From Streptomyces ochraceiscleroticus (GTDB taxonomy: Bacteria; Actinomycetota; Actinomycetes; Streptomycetales; Streptomycetaceae), in NCBI RefSeq assembly GCF_000720485.1, contig NZ_JOAX01000020.1:186001-250000 (forward strand): a stretch of 64,000 nt of DNA, given 5' to 3'. A program made the translations under genes and the position numbers. Numbering within the stretch: position 1 is the stretch's first letter; every line of letters begins with the position of its first letter. Below the pieces are notes generated by a model. That model saw nothing but the letters and a program-made list of their open reading frames with translations. It was not told where the DNA came from and made no database searches. This document shows, in pieces, positions 32,746-42,571 of this stretch.

Positions 32746-33870
32746 GTGCTGCCTGCCGCTCGCCCCCGCTCCACCGCCCGCCGCCTGCTGGCGGCGGCCG
32801 CCGCCGTCCCGCTGCTGATCGGGGCGCTGGGGGCCTGCGGTTACGGCTCCAAGGCGCCGACGACCGGGAACAAGGTCGCCGCCAAGGGCCCGAAGACCGA
32901 CGGTCTGGACGCGGTGAAGGTCGGGTACTTCGGCAACGTCACACACGCGACGCCGATGGTGGACCGGCAGAAGGGCTTCATTCAGAAGGAGCTGGGCGGC
33001 ACGCAGGTCAAGCCGTACATCTTCAACGCCGGCCCCTCGGAGATCGAGGCGCTGAACGCGGGGACGATCGACATCGGCTGGATCGGGCCGTCCCCGGCGA
33101 TCAACGGGTACGTGCAGTCGCACGGCAAGAACCTGAAGATCATCGGCGGCTCGGCGTCCGGTGGCGTCTCGCTCGTGGTGAACCCGAAGAAGATCAAGTC
33201 CGAGAAGGACCTGAAGGGCAAGCGGATCGCCACCCCGCAGCTCGGCAACACCCAGGACGTCGCGCTCCTGAACTACCTGCACGAGAAGGGTTACCAGGTC
33301 GACCCGGACACCGGTAAGGGCGAGGTCGGGGTCCTCCGGCAGGACAACAAGGAGATCCCGAACACCTTCCGGCAGGGCGGCGTGGACGGCGCGTGGGTGC
33401 CCGAGCCGACCGCGTCCAAGCTGGTCGCCGAGGGCGGCCGCACGCTGCTGGACGAGAAGCAGCTCTGGAAGGACGGCAAGTTCGTCATCACGAACATCGT
33501 CGTCCGCCAGCAGTTCCTCAAGGAACACCCCAAGGCCGTCGAGGCGGTGCTGCGCGGCTCGGTTCAGACCAACGACTGGATCAAGGGCCACCCGGGCGAG
33601 GCCGCCCAGGCGGTCAACGCCTCGCTCGCCGACCCCAAGGTGTCCGGCACCCCGCTGTCCGACAAGGTGCTCAACTCCGCCTTCCGGAACGTCGAGGTCA
33701 CCGACGACCCGCTGGCCGCCACCCTCAAGGACGAGGCGCGGCACGCGGTCACGTCCGGGCTGCTCAAGAAGCCCGACCTGCACGGCATCTACGACCTCCG
33801 GCTGCTCAACAAGGTCCTCAAGGCCGAGGGCAGGCCCCCGGTCGGCGCCGCCGGACTCGGCGCGCAGTAA
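32746..33870 (+). CDS. ABC transporter substrate-binding lipoprotein (sulfonate/nitrate/taurine type)
   Basis: This is a 374-aa exported solute-binding protein. The signal peptide and lipobox are IGALGAC with C31 as the lipidated cysteine. The mature part matches the SsuA/NrtA family of the NMT1-like fold (VKVGYFGNVTHATPMV, PSEIEALNAGTIDIGWIGPSPAINGY, VSLVVNPKKIKSEKDLKGKRIATPQLGNTQDV). The start is GTG at 32746 with an AGAGGAA ribosome site. Its location in the sulfate-reduction cluster suggests aliphatic sulfonates or sulfate-like anions as substrate; that is inference. It forms a three-gene transporter with the next two genes. Confidence 0.92.
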   Translation: MLPAARPRSTARRLLAAAAAVPLLIGALGACGYGSKAPTTGNKVAAKGPKTDGLDAVKVGYFGNVTHATPMVDRQKGFIQKELGGTQVKPYIFNAGPSEIEALNAGTIDIGWIGPSPAINGYVQSHGKNLKIIGGSASGGVSLVVNPKKIKSEKDLKGKRIATPQLGNTQDVALLNYLHEKGYQVDPDTGKGEVGVLRQDNKEIPNTFRQGGVDGAWVPEPTASKLVAEGGRTLLDEKQLWKDGKFVITNIVVRQQFLKEHPKAVEAVLRGSVQTNDWIKGHPGEAAQAVNASLADPKVSGTPLSDKVLNSAFRNVEVTDDPLAATLKDEARHAVTSGLLKKPDLHGIYDLRLLNKVLKAEGRPPVGAAGLGAQ

Positions 33871-33906
33871 CCGATCGATCCGTACGGTTCCCAGGAGGTG
33901 ACACCG

Positions 33907-34710
33907 ATGACGACCCCTACTCTCACCCAGCAGGCCGCCACGGCCGGCACGCAGGAGACGGCGGGCTACGCGGCGCGTATCGACCACGTCTCGAAGTCCT
34001 TCGGCCGCCCCGGCGCGCAGCAGCACGTACTGGACGACATCACGGTCGATGTCGCGCCGGGCGAGTTCGTCTGCCTCCTGGGCGCGTCGGGCTGCGGCAA
34101 GTCCACGCTGCTCAACCTCGTCGCGGGGCTCGACAGGCCGACCGCCGGGAGCATCGACGTGCCCGGCAGCCGCCCGGCCCTGATGTTCCAGGAGCACGCG
34201 CTCTTCCCCTGGCTCACCGCCGGCAAGAACATCGAGCTGGCCCTGAAGCTGCGCGGCACGCCGCGCGCCGACCGCCGCGACGAGGCCGAGCGGCTGCTGG
34301 AGCTGGTACGGCTGAAGGGCGCATACGGCAAGCGGGTGCACGAGCTGTCCGGCGGTATGCGGCAGCGGGTCGCGATGGCCCGCGCGCTCGCCCAGGACAG
34401 CGGACTGCTGCTGATGGACGAGCCGTTCGCCGCGCTGGACGCCATCACCCGTGACGTGCTGCACGACGAGCTGACCCGCATCTGGGAAGAGACGAAGCTC
34501 TCCGTCCTCTTCGTCACGCACAACGTCCGCGAGGCGGTCCGGCTGGCCGAGCGCGTCATCCTGCTGTCCTCCCGGCCCGGGCGGATCGCCCGGCAGTGGG
34601 AGGTCGACATTCCGCAGCCGCGCCGCATCGAGGACGCCGCCGTCGCCGAGCTCTCCGTAGAGATCACCGAACAGCTCCGTGGGGAGATCCGCCGCCATGG
34701 CCAGCACTGA
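33907..34710 (+). CDS. ABC transporter ATP-binding protein (sulfonate/nitrate type)
   Basis: This is the 267-aa ATPase of the importer. Walker A is GASGCGKST (59-67), the signature is LSGGMRQRVAMARAL, and Walker B is LLLMDEPFAALDA, followed by the H-loop VTHN. The characteristic SsuB-type phrase MFQEHALFPWLTAGKNIELALKL is present. AGGAGG at 33892-33897 is nine nt before ATG 33907; GTG at 33898 in the same frame is less likely. Its 3' end overlaps the permease start by 14 nt. Confidence 0.94.
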   Translation: MTTPTLTQQAATAGTQETAGYAARIDHVSKSFGRPGAQQHVLDDITVDVAPGEFVCLLGASGCGKSTLLNLVAGLDRPTAGSIDVPGSRPALMFQEHALFPWLTAGKNIELALKLRGTPRADRRDEAERLLELVRLKGAYGKRVHELSGGMRQRVAMARALAQDSGLLLMDEPFAALDAITRDVLHDELTRIWEETKLSVLFVTHNVREAVRLAERVILLSSRPGRIARQWEVDIPQPRRIEDAAVAELSVEITEQLRGEIRRHGQH

Positions 34711-35623
34711 GACCACCACCGAAACCCGCAACGCGGCCGACGCCAAGGCTGCCGACGCACGCGGGAGCGAGACCGCGGGGCTGGAGGCCGGGCTCGACGC
34801 GCTGGAGACGCGGGCCGTCAGCCGCCCGCCCGTGCTGCGCACGCTGCTCTCCAAGGTCGTGCCGCCCGTCGTCGCCGTCGTGATCGTGCTGGCCCTGTGG
34901 CAGCTCGCCTACCACTTCGAGCTCAAGGCGCACTACCAGCTCCCCAGCCCGCTGGACGTGTGGGGCTCGCTGCGGGAGAAGTGGCTGGAGGGCACGCTCC
35001 TCAGCTACGTGTGGGAGTCGGTCTCGCGCGGCGCGCTCGGCTTCGCCGCCTCGCTGGTCATCGGCACGCCGCTGGGCCTGCTGGTGGCCCGGGTCCGCCC
35101 GGTGCGCGCGGCGATCGGCCCGATCCTCTCCGGCCTGCAGTCGCTGCCGTCGGTGGCCTGGGTGCCCGCCGCGATCATCTGGTTCGGCATCACCGACGCC
35201 ACGATCTACGCGGTCGTGCTGCTGGGCGCGGTGCCGTCCATCGCCAACGGCCTGGTCTCCGGTGTGGACCAGATCCCGCCGCTCTTCCTGCGCGCGGGCC
35301 GCACGATCGGCGCGACCGGCATGAAGGGCGTACGGCACGTGCTGCTGCCCGCCGCGCTGCCCGGCTACATCTCGGGCCTGAAGCAGGGCTGGGCGTTCTC
35401 CTGGCGCTCGCTGATGGCCGCCGAGCTGATCGCCACCTCGCCGGACCTCGGCGCGGGCCTCGGCCAACTGCTGGACCAGGGCCGGGTGGGCTCGGACATG
35501 TCCCTCGTACTCGCCGCGATCCTGCTCATCCTGGTCGTCGGCATCGGCATCGAGCTGCTGATCTTCGCACCGATCGAGCGCCGCGTGCTGCGCAGCCGCG
35601 GACTGCTTCCCAACGCCCGCTGA
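34697..35623 (+). CDS. ABC transporter permease (sulfonate/nitrate type)
   Basis: This 308-aa SsuC-like permease has about six membrane spans and the EAA-type loop (LLLGAVPSIANGLVSGVDQIPPLFLRAGRTIGATGMKGVRHVLLPAALPGYISGLKQGWAFSWRSLMAAELI). A charged N-terminal cytoplasmic segment of about 55 residues precedes the first span (VVAVVIVLALWQLAYHF). The start is ATG at 34697 inside the end of the ATPase gene. Confidence 0.94.
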   Translation: MASTETTTETRNAADAKAADARGSETAGLEAGLDALETRAVSRPPVLRTLLSKVVPPVVAVVIVLALWQLAYHFELKAHYQLPSPLDVWGSLREKWLEGTLLSYVWESVSRGALGFAASLVIGTPLGLLVARVRPVRAAIGPILSGLQSLPSVAWVPAAIIWFGITDATIYAVVLLGAVPSIANGLVSGVDQIPPLFLRAGRTIGATGMKGVRHVLLPAALPGYISGLKQGWAFSWRSLMAAELIATSPDLGAGLGQLLDQGRVGSDMSLVLAAILLILVVGIGIELLIFAPIERRVLRSRGLLPNAR

Positions 35624-35657
35624 CACCCCGTCGACCCCGTCGAAGGAAACCACCGCC

Positions 35658-36476
35658 ATGCGACCCCATCTGCTCGCCCCCACCTCCGGCACCGCCTCGG
35701 CCGCCGGCCGGTGCGGGCTGCGCGAACGGCCGGCGCTGCTGGTCGTCGCGCACGGCAGCCGGGACCCGCGGCACGCGGCGACCGTCGGCGCGCTGTGCGA
35801 GCGGGTCCGGGCGCTCCACCCGGAACTGCGCGTCGAGGTCGGTTACCTGGACTTCAACGCGCCGAGCGTGCCGCAGGTGCTGGAGCGGCTGCACGCGGAC
35901 GGCGTACGGGAGGTGGTCGCGCAGCCGCTGCTGCTCAACCGCGCCTTCCACGCCAAGACCGACATCCCCTCGGTGCTGCGCGAGACCTGCGCGCGGCTGC
36001 CCCGCCTGAGCGTCCAGCAGGCGGCTGTCCTCGGTCCGGCGCCGCTGCTGGTGGGCGCGCTGGAGCGGCGGCTCAGTGAGGCGGGGCTCTCCCCCGCCGA
36101 CCGTGCCTCGACCGGGGTCGTACTGGCCTCGGCGGGCTCTTCAGACCCGGAGGCGATCGCAGTGATCGCTGAAATCGCGCGGGAGTGGCGGCGTACCACT
36201 GGTTGGTGTGCCGTGCGGCCTGCGTTCGCCTCCGCATCCCTTCCCCGTACGGAGGACGCCGTGCGGGAACTGCGGGCGGAAGGCGTGGCGCGGATCGCCG
36301 TCGCGCCGTACGTCATCGCGCCGGGCCGGCTGCCGGACCGCATCGTGGCCGGGGCCCGGGAGGCGGGCGCCGACCTGCTCGCCGACGTGCTGGGCCCGGC
36401 CCCGGAGCTGGCGCACCTGCTGGCGCTGCGGTACGCGGAGACACTGCGACGGCCGGCGCCGGCGCTGACGGCCTGA
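35658..36476 (+). CDS. Sirohydrochlorin chelatase (CbiX/SirB-like)
   Basis: This is a 272-aa class II chelatase with two CbiX-type halves. The N-terminal half has the metal-site histidine in ALLVVAHGSRDPRH (near residue 36) and the second histidine region NRAFHAKTDIP. The C-terminal half (VVLASAGSSDPEA, VAPYVIAPGRLPDRI) lacks the second active-site histidine, as in fused two-domain SirB. It inserts Fe2+ into sirohydrochlorin to make siroheme for the sulfite reductase encoded at the start of the cluster. It is the last plus-strand gene before a convergent neighbour and starts 34 bp after the permease. Confidence 0.9.
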   Translation: MRPHLLAPTSGTASAAGRCGLRERPALLVVAHGSRDPRHAATVGALCERVRALHPELRVEVGYLDFNAPSVPQVLERLHADGVREVVAQPLLLNRAFHAKTDIPSVLRETCARLPRLSVQQAAVLGPAPLLVGALERRLSEAGLSPADRASTGVVLASAGSSDPEAIAVIAEIAREWRRTTGWCAVRPAFASASLPRTEDAVRELRAEGVARIAVAPYVIAPGRLPDRIVAGAREAGADLLADVLGPAPELAHLLALRYAETLRRPAPALTA

Positions 36477-36486
36477 GATCCGGTGA

Positions 36487-37293
36487 CTAGCCCTGCCAGT
36501 GGGCGGGGCGGACCAGGGACTCGGGCAGCCCGGTTTGCGCGTCGCCCCTGGCCGCGTTGAGCTGGGCCTGGGTGAGGAAGACGGCGCCGGTCAGGTCGGC
36601 GCCCCTCAGGTCCGCGTCCCGGAGGTCCGCGCCGATCAGGTCGGCGGAGCGGAGGTCGGCGCCCGACAGGTCAGCCGCGATCAGGCACGCGCCGCGCAGA
36701 CTGGCGCCCTTCAGGTTCGTGCCCCGCAGCCGGGCGCCGAAGAGGTCGGCGCCGCGGTGGTTCTTCTTCTTGCCGGGGACGGCGTCACGTATCAGCTCCC
36801 CGGCGCGCACGAGCAGCGCGTTGACCTCCTGGCGGACCGCCTCGGTGTCCAGCTCCGCCAGCACGTCGGCGGGGCCGAGCGTGAGCCGTTCCAGGTCCTG
36901 GGACGCGCGGCGGAGCCCGGCGTGCACCGGCCGGCACTCGGGCCGGTCCAGCACCTCGGTCACGTAGGCGAGCAGCTCGTGGAGCTGCCGCATCACGGGG
37001 AAGACGGCGAACATCTGCCGGGCGCTGTCCGGGTTCTGCCGCCAGTCCCGTCCCCCGAACGTCACCTGCGAGACCTTCTGCCCCGCGCCGAAGCAGTCGA
37101 AGACCGTGCAGCCGCGGAAGCCCTTGTCCCGGAGCTGTGCGTGGATGCCGCAGCGGAAGTCGGCCCGCAGGTTGGCGCAGGGCGTACCGGCGTCCTTGTC
37201 CGCCGCGAAGTCGTTCGACGCGGCGAAGGGCAGCGCGACGCAGCACAGCCCGAAGCACTGTGCGCAGTCCGCCTGGAGGTCGGCTGGGGGCAT
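36487..37293 (-). CDS. Pentapeptide-repeat protein with N-terminal Cys-rich domain
   Basis: This 268-aa protein begins with a cysteine-rich segment (CAQCFGLCCVALPF; further CANLRADFRCGI, GCTVFDCFGAG) that could bind metal, followed by a helical part. The C-terminal third is a pentapeptide-repeat quadrilateral helix: units such as ADLSG, ADLRS, ADLIG, ADLRD, ADLRG and ADLTG, about nine in a row (roughly 190-240). Some pentapeptide proteins mimic DNA and protect gyrase, but there is no antibiotic cluster next to it. ATG 37293 is preferred over GTG 37314. The gene converges with the chelatase gene with a 10-nt gap. Confidence 0.85.
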   Translation of the reverse strand: MPPADLQADCAQCFGLCCVALPFAASNDFAADKDAGTPCANLRADFRCGIHAQLRDKGFRGCTVFDCFGAGQKVSQVTFGGRDWRQNPDSARQMFAVFPVMRQLHELLAYVTEVLDRPECRPVHAGLRRASQDLERLTLGPADVLAELDTEAVRQEVNALLVRAGELIRDAVPGKKKNHRGADLFGARLRGTNLKGASLRGACLIAADLSGADLRSADLIGADLRDADLRGADLTGAVFLTQAQLNAARGDAQTGLPESLVRPAHWQG

Positions 37294-37388
37294 TCCTGTT
37301 CGTTCTCCTGCCACCGGGCGGGCGCGACTCGCTGCCGCGCCCGGGTCGAACTCCCATTCTCCCCCACGGCCTCCGTCTCAGTGCACGC

Positions 37389-38552
37389 TCAGCGCACCCC
37401 GAAGGAATGCACGGTCGTCGTCCGGTAGGTCTGGCCCGGACGCAGCACCGTGGCGGGGAAGGACGGCCGGTTGGGCGAGTCGGGGAAGTGCTGCGTCTCC
37501 AGGCAGAGGCCGTCGGCCTGGCGGTAGAGCGCGCCGGAGGTGCCGCGCAGCGTGCCGTCCAGCCCGTTGCCGCTGTAGAACTGCACGCCGGGCTCGGTGG
37601 TGGCGATGCCCATGACGCGGCCCGACGCCGGGTCGGCGAGCGTCACGGCGTACTCGGGGGTGGCCGTGACGCCCTTGTCCAGTACGAAGTTGTGGTCGTA
37701 GCCGCCGCCGAAGACGAGCTGCTGATGGCCCTGGCGGATGTCCCGGCCGATCGGCTTGGCGCGCCGGAAGTCGAAGGGGGTGCCTGCCGCCTTCGGCAGC
37801 TCGCCGGTGGGGATGAGGGTGTCGTCGACGGGGGTGTAGCGGGAAGCCGCGATCCGCAGGGTGTGGCCGAGGACGTCACCGCTGCCCTCGCCCGCCAGGT
37901 TGAAGTAGGTGTGGTTGGTGAGGTTGACGACCGTGGCCTTGTCCGTCGTCGCCTCGTACGAGATGCGGAGGTCGCCGCGGCGGTCGAGGACGTAGTCGAC
38001 GCGGACGGCCAGGGTGCCGGGATAGCCCATCTCACCGTCCGGACTGACGCGCCGCAGAGTGAGACCGCTGCCGTCCCCGCCGGCGTACGGCTCGACGTCC
38101 CACACCCGCTTGTCGAAGCCCCGGTCGCCGCCGTGCAGGCTGTTCGGCCCGTCGTTGACGGGCAGGTGGTAGGTCCGGCCGTCGAGGGTGAAGGTGCCGC
38201 GCGCGATGCGGTTGCCGTAGCGGCCGATCAGGGCGCCGAAGTACGTGCCCGCGGTGAGATAGGGGGCGAGTTCGCCGAAGCCGAGCGACACGTTGGCCAC
38301 GCGGCCGTGGCGGTCGGGGATCTCCAGGGTCTGGACGATGCCGCCGTAGGACAGCACGCCGAGCCGGGTGCCGCCGCTCTCCACCGTCCAGCGGTCGACG
38401 CGGGTGCCGTCGGGGAGGGTGCCGAAGTGTTCCTTGTGCGGGCGGCCGCCTCGCGCGGCGGGCGCCGCGGCGAAGGCCGGTCCGGCGCCGACGGCGGTCG
38501 CCGCGAGCCCGGCGGCCGCCGCGGCCATCACGGTACGTCTGCTGGTCGTCAT
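37389..38552 (-). CDS. Secreted aldose 1-epimerase
   Basis: This 387-aa mutarotase interconverts alpha and beta anomers of aldoses. It starts with a twin-arginine-type signal (TTSRRTVMAAAAAGLAATAVGAGPAFA), so it is probably exported. The family motifs are complete: RYGNRIARGTFTLDG, NGPNSLHGG, catalytic His in NLTNHTYFNLAG, and catalytic Glu in CLETQHFPDSPN. GAGGAG precedes the ATG. It is the last gene of the minus-strand sugar-uptake operon (34 bp after mmsB) and would equilibrate sugar released by the divergently encoded glycosidases. Confidence 0.94.
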   Translation of the reverse strand: MTTSRRTVMAAAAAGLAATAVGAGPAFAAAPAARGGRPHKEHFGTLPDGTRVDRWTVESGGTRLGVLSYGGIVQTLEIPDRHGRVANVSLGFGELAPYLTAGTYFGALIGRYGNRIARGTFTLDGRTYHLPVNDGPNSLHGGDRGFDKRVWDVEPYAGGDGSGLTLRRVSPDGEMGYPGTLAVRVDYVLDRRGDLRISYEATTDKATVVNLTNHTYFNLAGEGSGDVLGHTLRIAASRYTPVDDTLIPTGELPKAAGTPFDFRRAKPIGRDIRQGHQQLVFGGGYDHNFVLDKGVTATPEYAVTLADPASGRVMGIATTEPGVQFYSGNGLDGTLRGTSGALYRQADGLCLETQHFPDSPNRPSFPATVLRPGQTYRTTTVHSFGVR

Positions 38553-38586
38553 CGCTGTCTCCTCGGGAAGTCCGGAAGCGTACGGG

Positions 38587-39819
38587 TCAGGAACCGGCCT
38601 TGCGCTTGTTGTAGATGTCGAAGCCGACCGCCGCGAGCAGCACCAGCCCCTTGATGACCTGCTGGTAGTCCGTGCCGATGCCGACGAGCGACATGCCGTT
38701 GTTGAGGACGCCGAGGACGAGGCCGCCGATCACGGCGCCCATCACCGTGCCGACGCCACCGCTCATCGAGGCGCCGCCGATGAACGAGGCGGCGATCGCC
38801 TCCAGTTCGAAGTTCAGGCCGGCCTGCGTGGTGCCCGCGTTCAGCCGCGCCGCGTACACACAGCCCGCGAGCGCCGCCAGGACGCCCATGTTCACGAACA
38901 CCAGGAAGGTGACGCGCTTGTCCTTCACACCCGACAGCTTCGCCGCCGCCTTGTTGCCGCCCAGCGCGTACACATGGCGGCCGATCACGGCGTTGCGCAT
39001 GACGTACCCGAGGGCGAGCAGCAGCGCGCACATCACCAGCATCACGACCGGCACGCCGTGGAAGCTCGCCAGGGTCAGTGTGAAGGCGACGACGGCCGCG
39101 GTGAGCGCGACGCACTTGGTGGCCCACAGTCCGGTGGGCAGCACGTCGAGGTCCAGGGCGAGCTGGCGGCGCCGGTCGCGCCACTCGCGCAGCAGCAGGA
39201 AGACAACGGCGGCGAGCCCGAGGAGCAGGGTGGGGTTGTGGTACTGGGTGTACGGGCCCATCTCCGGGATGAAGCCCTTGGCGAGGTTCTGGAAGCCCTC
39301 GGGGAACGGGGCGAGGGACTGGCCCTCGAGCACGATCTGCGTCAGGCCGCGGAAGAGCAGCATGCCGGCCAGGGTGACGATGAAGGACGGGATGCCGACG
39401 TAGGCGATGAAGAAGCCCTGCCAGGCGCCCGCGACCGCGCCGATCAGCAGCGACAGCACCAGTGCCAGGACCCAGGGCACGTCCTGTTTCACCATCATCA
39501 CCGCCGACATGGCGCCGACGAAGGCGACCAGTGAGCCGACGGACAAGTCGATGTGGCCCGCGATGATGATGATCATCATGCCCATGGCCAGGATCAGGAT
39601 GTAGCTGTTCTGCTGGATCAGGTTGGAGACGTTGTTCGGCAGCAGCAGCGTGCCGTCGGTCCATATCTGGAACAGCACGACGATGAAGGCCAGCGCGGTG
39701 AGCATGCCGTACTGGCGCATGTTGTTCCGCACGCTCTGCACCAGCAGCGCGCCGGCCGAGCGGACGGCGGACGGGACCGCGGTGTCGGAGTCCTTGGGTG
39801 GGGTGGTCGTGGTCGTCAT
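38587..39819 (-). CDS. mmsB: Multiple-sugar ABC transporter permease
   Basis: This 410-aa CUT2-class permease of the XylH/MmsB type has roughly ten membrane helices. Conserved features include QQNSYILILAMGMMIIIIAGHIDLSVGSLVAFVGA, LAGMLLFRGLTQIVLEGQS and the loop FELEAIAASFIGGASMSGGVGTVMGAVIGGLVLGVLNNGMSL. It forms an importer with mmsA and chvE in the same operon; the start is 8 nt after the mmsA stop. Xylose, arabinose, glucose or galactose are typical substrates of this family. Confidence 0.94.
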   Translation of the reverse strand: MTTTTTPPKDSDTAVPSAVRSAGALLVQSVRNNMRQYGMLTALAFIVVLFQIWTDGTLLLPNNVSNLIQQNSYILILAMGMMIIIIAGHIDLSVGSLVAFVGAMSAVMMVKQDVPWVLALVLSLLIGAVAGAWQGFFIAYVGIPSFIVTLAGMLLFRGLTQIVLEGQSLAPFPEGFQNLAKGFIPEMGPYTQYHNPTLLLGLAAVVFLLLREWRDRRRQLALDLDVLPTGLWATKCVALTAAVVAFTLTLASFHGVPVVMLVMCALLLALGYVMRNAVIGRHVYALGGNKAAAKLSGVKDKRVTFLVFVNMGVLAALAGCVYAARLNAGTTQAGLNFELEAIAASFIGGASMSGGVGTVMGAVIGGLVLGVLNNGMSLVGIGTDYQQVIKGLVLLAAVGFDIYNKRKAGS

Positions 39820-39827
39820 CGCGGGCC

Positions 39828-41405
39828 TCAGCTTCTGTTCATGGTCATCTGGCGCATCAGGACTTCCTGCGTGGCGTCAGCGCGGGCGACCTCGCCGGTC
39901 AGCCGGCCCTCGGCCATGGTGTAGATCCGGTCGCACATGCCGAGCAGCTCCGGCAGTTCGGAGGAGATGAAGAGCACCGCCTTGCCCTGTGCCGCGAGCC
40001 GGTCGATGACGGTGTAGATCTCGTACTTGGCGCCGACGTCGATGCCGCGGGTCGGCTCGTCGAGGATCAGCACTTCGGGGTCGGCGTGGATCCACTTGCT
40101 GAGCACGACCTTCTGCTGGTTGCCGCCGGAGAGCCGCCCCACCTGCTCGAAGACCGTGGGCGCCTTGATGTTCATCGAAGTGCGGTAGCGCTCGGCGACG
40201 GACCGCTCGTGGTGTTCGTCCACGGCGCCCCGGCGCGTCATGCCGCGCAGCGAGGCCAGTGAGATGTTCCGGTGGATGGTGTCGATGAGGTTCAGGCCGT
40301 ACTGCTTGCGGTCCTCGGTGACATACGCGATCCCGGCGGCGATGGCGGCGGGCACGGTCGCGGTGTTCACCTCACGGCCGCCGACCGCCACCGTCCCGCC
40401 CTCGTGGATCCCGTACGAGCGGCCGAAGACGGACATCGCGAGTTCGGTGCGGCCCGCGCCCATCAGGCCCGCGATGCCGACGATCTCGCCGCGCCGTACG
40501 GTCAGCGACGCGCCGTCGACGACCTTGCGGGTCCGGTCGACCGGGTGCCGCACGCTCCAGTCCCGTACGGTCAGCGCGATCTCCCCGGCGTCCTCTCCCT
40601 CGTACTCCGTGCGGTCGGGGAAGCGGTGGTCCAGGTCGCGGCCGACCATGCCGCGGATGATGCGGTCCTCCGACAGCTCCGCCGCGTCTTCGGGGCGCGC
40701 CCGTACGGTCAGCGTCTCGATGGTCCGGCCGTCGCGCAGGATCGTCACCGCGTCGGCGATCTCCCGGATCTCGTTGAGCTTGTGGGAGATGATGATGCAG
40801 GCGATGCCCTGGTCGCGCAGCTCGCGGATCAGGGCCAGGAGGGTGGCGCTGTCCTCGTCGTTGAGGGCCGCGGTCGGCTCGTCGAGGATGAGCAGCCGCA
40901 CTTCCTTCGACAGCGCCTTGGCGATCTCGACGAGCTGCTGCTTGCCGACGCCGATGTCGGCGACGGGGGTCTGCGGGTTCTCGCGCAGCCCGACGCGCTT
41001 GAGCAGCTTGGCAGCGCCGCTGAGGGTGGTGGGCCAGTCGATGAGGCCGCGCCGGCCCTGCTCGTTGCCGAGGAAGATGTTCTCCGCGATCGAGAGGAAG
41101 GGGATGAGCGCCAGCTCCTGATGGATGATCACGATGCCGTGCCGCTCGCTGGCGTTGATGTCCTTGAAGGCCACCGGCTCGCCCTCGAAGCGGATCTCGC
41201 CCTCGTAACTGCCGTGCGGGTGCACCCCGCTGAGGACCTTCATCAGCGTCGACTTGCCCGCGCCGTTCTCCCCGCAGATGGCGTGGATCTCGCCGGCCCG
41301 CACGGTCAGGGTCACCTCGGAGAGGGCGGTGACCCCGGGGAAGGTCTTGGTGATGCCGCGCATCTCCAGTACGGGACGCTCCGACGTGGCGTCGCGGGCC
41401 GTCAC
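39828..41405 (-). CDS. mmsA: Multiple-sugar ABC transporter ATP-binding protein
   Basis: This 525-aa fused double-ATPase of the CUT2 class is MglA/XylG/MmsA-like. The first domain has canonical Walker [10 protein letters not shown] (about 45-53) and [12 protein letters not shown]; the second has a degenerate Walker [10 protein letters not shown], as expected for this family, and an intact signature [15 protein letters not shown] with [18 protein letters not shown] 41405 overlaps the chvE stop by 4 nt (GTGA). Confidence 0.95.
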   Translation of the reverse strand: MTARDATSERPVLEMRGITKTFPGVTALSEVTLTVRAGEIHAICGENGAGKSTLMKVLSGVHPHGSYEGEIRFEGEPVAFKDINASERHGIVIIHQELALIPFLSIAENIFLGNEQGRRGLIDWPTTLSGAAKLLKRVGLRENPQTPVADIGVGKQQLVEIAKALSKEVRLLILDEPTAALNDEDSATLLALIRELRDQGIACIIISHKLNEIREIADAVTILRDGRTIETLTVRARPEDAAELSEDRIIRGMVGRDLDHRFPDRTEYEGEDAGEIALTVRDWSVRHPVDRTRKVVDGASLTVRRGEIVGIAGLMGAGRTELAMSVFGRSYGIHEGGTVAVGGREVNTATVPAAIAAGIAYVTEDRKQYGLNLIDTIHRNISLASLRGMTRRGAVDEHHERSVAERYRTSMNIKAPTVFEQVGRLSGGNQQKVVLSKWIHADPEVLILDEPTRGIDVGAKYEIYTVIDRLAAQGKAVLFISSELPELLGMCDRIYTMAEGRLTGEVARADATQEVLMRQMTMNRS

Positions 41406-42505
41406 TTGAGCTGTCCTGCGGTGAAGTAGCCCTCGTCGACGAGGAGTCCGGTGTTGGACTTGTCGACGGAGACCGGGTCGAGGAGGTAGGCCGGGACGAT
41501 CCGCTTGCCGTTGTCGTAGTCGGTGGTGTTGTTGACCTGCGGCTTCTTGCCGGTCAGCACCGCGTCGCCCATCTGGACGGCCTGCTTGGCGAGCTTGCGG
41601 GTGTCCTTGAACACCGTCTGGGTCTGCTCGCCCCGGATGATGGACTTCACCGAGGCCAGCTCGGCGTCCTGCCCGGTGACGACCGGCAGGTCCTTGCCGC
41701 GGTAACCGGCGCTCTTGAGCGCGGAGATGATGCCGATCGACATCCCGTCATACGGCGAGAGGACCGCGTCGACCTTCTCGTCGCCGTAGCTCTTGCTGAT
41801 GAGGTCGTCCATGCGCTTCTGTGCGATGCCGCCGTTCCAGTCCTGCGTGGTCGCCTGGTTCATCTTCGTCTGCTTGCTGCGCACGACGAGCTGTCCGGAG
41901 TCGAAGTAGGGCTTGAGGACCTTCATGGCCCCGCTCCAGAAGTACTTTGTGTTGTTGTCGTTCGGCGAGCCGGCGAACAGCTCGATGCTGTAGTGCTCAC
42001 TCGCGCCCTTGTCGGGCTTCTTGAGCTTCAACTGGTCGAGGATGTACTGCCCTTGGAGGCGGCCGACCTTCTCGTTGTCGAAGGACGCGTAGTAGTCGAC
42101 GTAGGGCGTGCCCAGGATGAGCCGGTCGTACGAGATCACGGGGATGCCGGCGTCGTGTGCGCGCTTGAGGACCTCGGTGAGCGCGGAGCCGTTGATCGCC
42201 GCGACCACCAGCAGCCGGTGACCCTTGGTGATCATGTTCTCGATCTGGGCGACCTGGTTCTCGACCTTGTCGTCGCCGTACTGGAGGTCGGTCTTGTACC
42301 CGGCCTTGCGGAACTGCTCGGCCATGTTCTTGCCGTCGGCTATCCACCGTTCGGAGGACTTGGTGGGCATCGCCAGGCCGATGGTGCCGCCCTTGCCGGT
42401 GTCCGGCTTGTAGCGGCTGCCGCCGCGGGCCTCCTGACCGCAGGCGGTGAGCGAGCCGATGAGGAGGACGGCGGCCAGGATGGCGGCTCGTCTGCGGGTG
42501 GGCAT
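41402..42505 (-). CDS. chvE: Sugar-binding lipoprotein (ChvE/XylF type)
   Basis: This 367-aa periplasmic-type sugar-binding protein is anchored as a lipoprotein. The lipobox LIGSLTAC has C22 as the lipidated residue. The mature protein follows the peripla_BP_4 family: [65 protein letters not shown], and the ligand-binding [16 protein letters not shown] and [10 protein letters not shown]. It is the first gene of the importer chvE-mmsA-mmsB-galM. GAAGGG lies upstream of ATG 42505. Confidence 0.94.
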   Translation of the reverse strand: MPTRRRAAILAAVLLIGSLTACGQEARGGSRYKPDTGKGGTIGLAMPTKSSERWIADGKNMAEQFRKAGYKTDLQYGDDKVENQVAQIENMITKGHRLLVVAAINGSALTEVLKRAHDAGIPVISYDRLILGTPYVDYYASFDNEKVGRLQGQYILDQLKLKKPDKGASEHYSIELFAGSPNDNNTKYFWSGAMKVLKPYFDSGQLVVRSKQTKMNQATTQDWNGGIAQKRMDDLISKSYGDEKVDAVLSPYDGMSIGIISALKSAGYRGKDLPVVTGQDAELASVKSIIRGEQTQTVFKDTRKLAKQAVQMGDAVLTGKKPQVNNTTDYDNGKRIVPAYLLDPVSVDKSNTGLLVDEGYFTAGQLK

Positions 42506-42571
42506 GGGTGGGGTTCCCTTCGGATGGTGGGGCGGAGCACGCGGCGGCCGGGCCGGGCGGGTTGGTCGTGC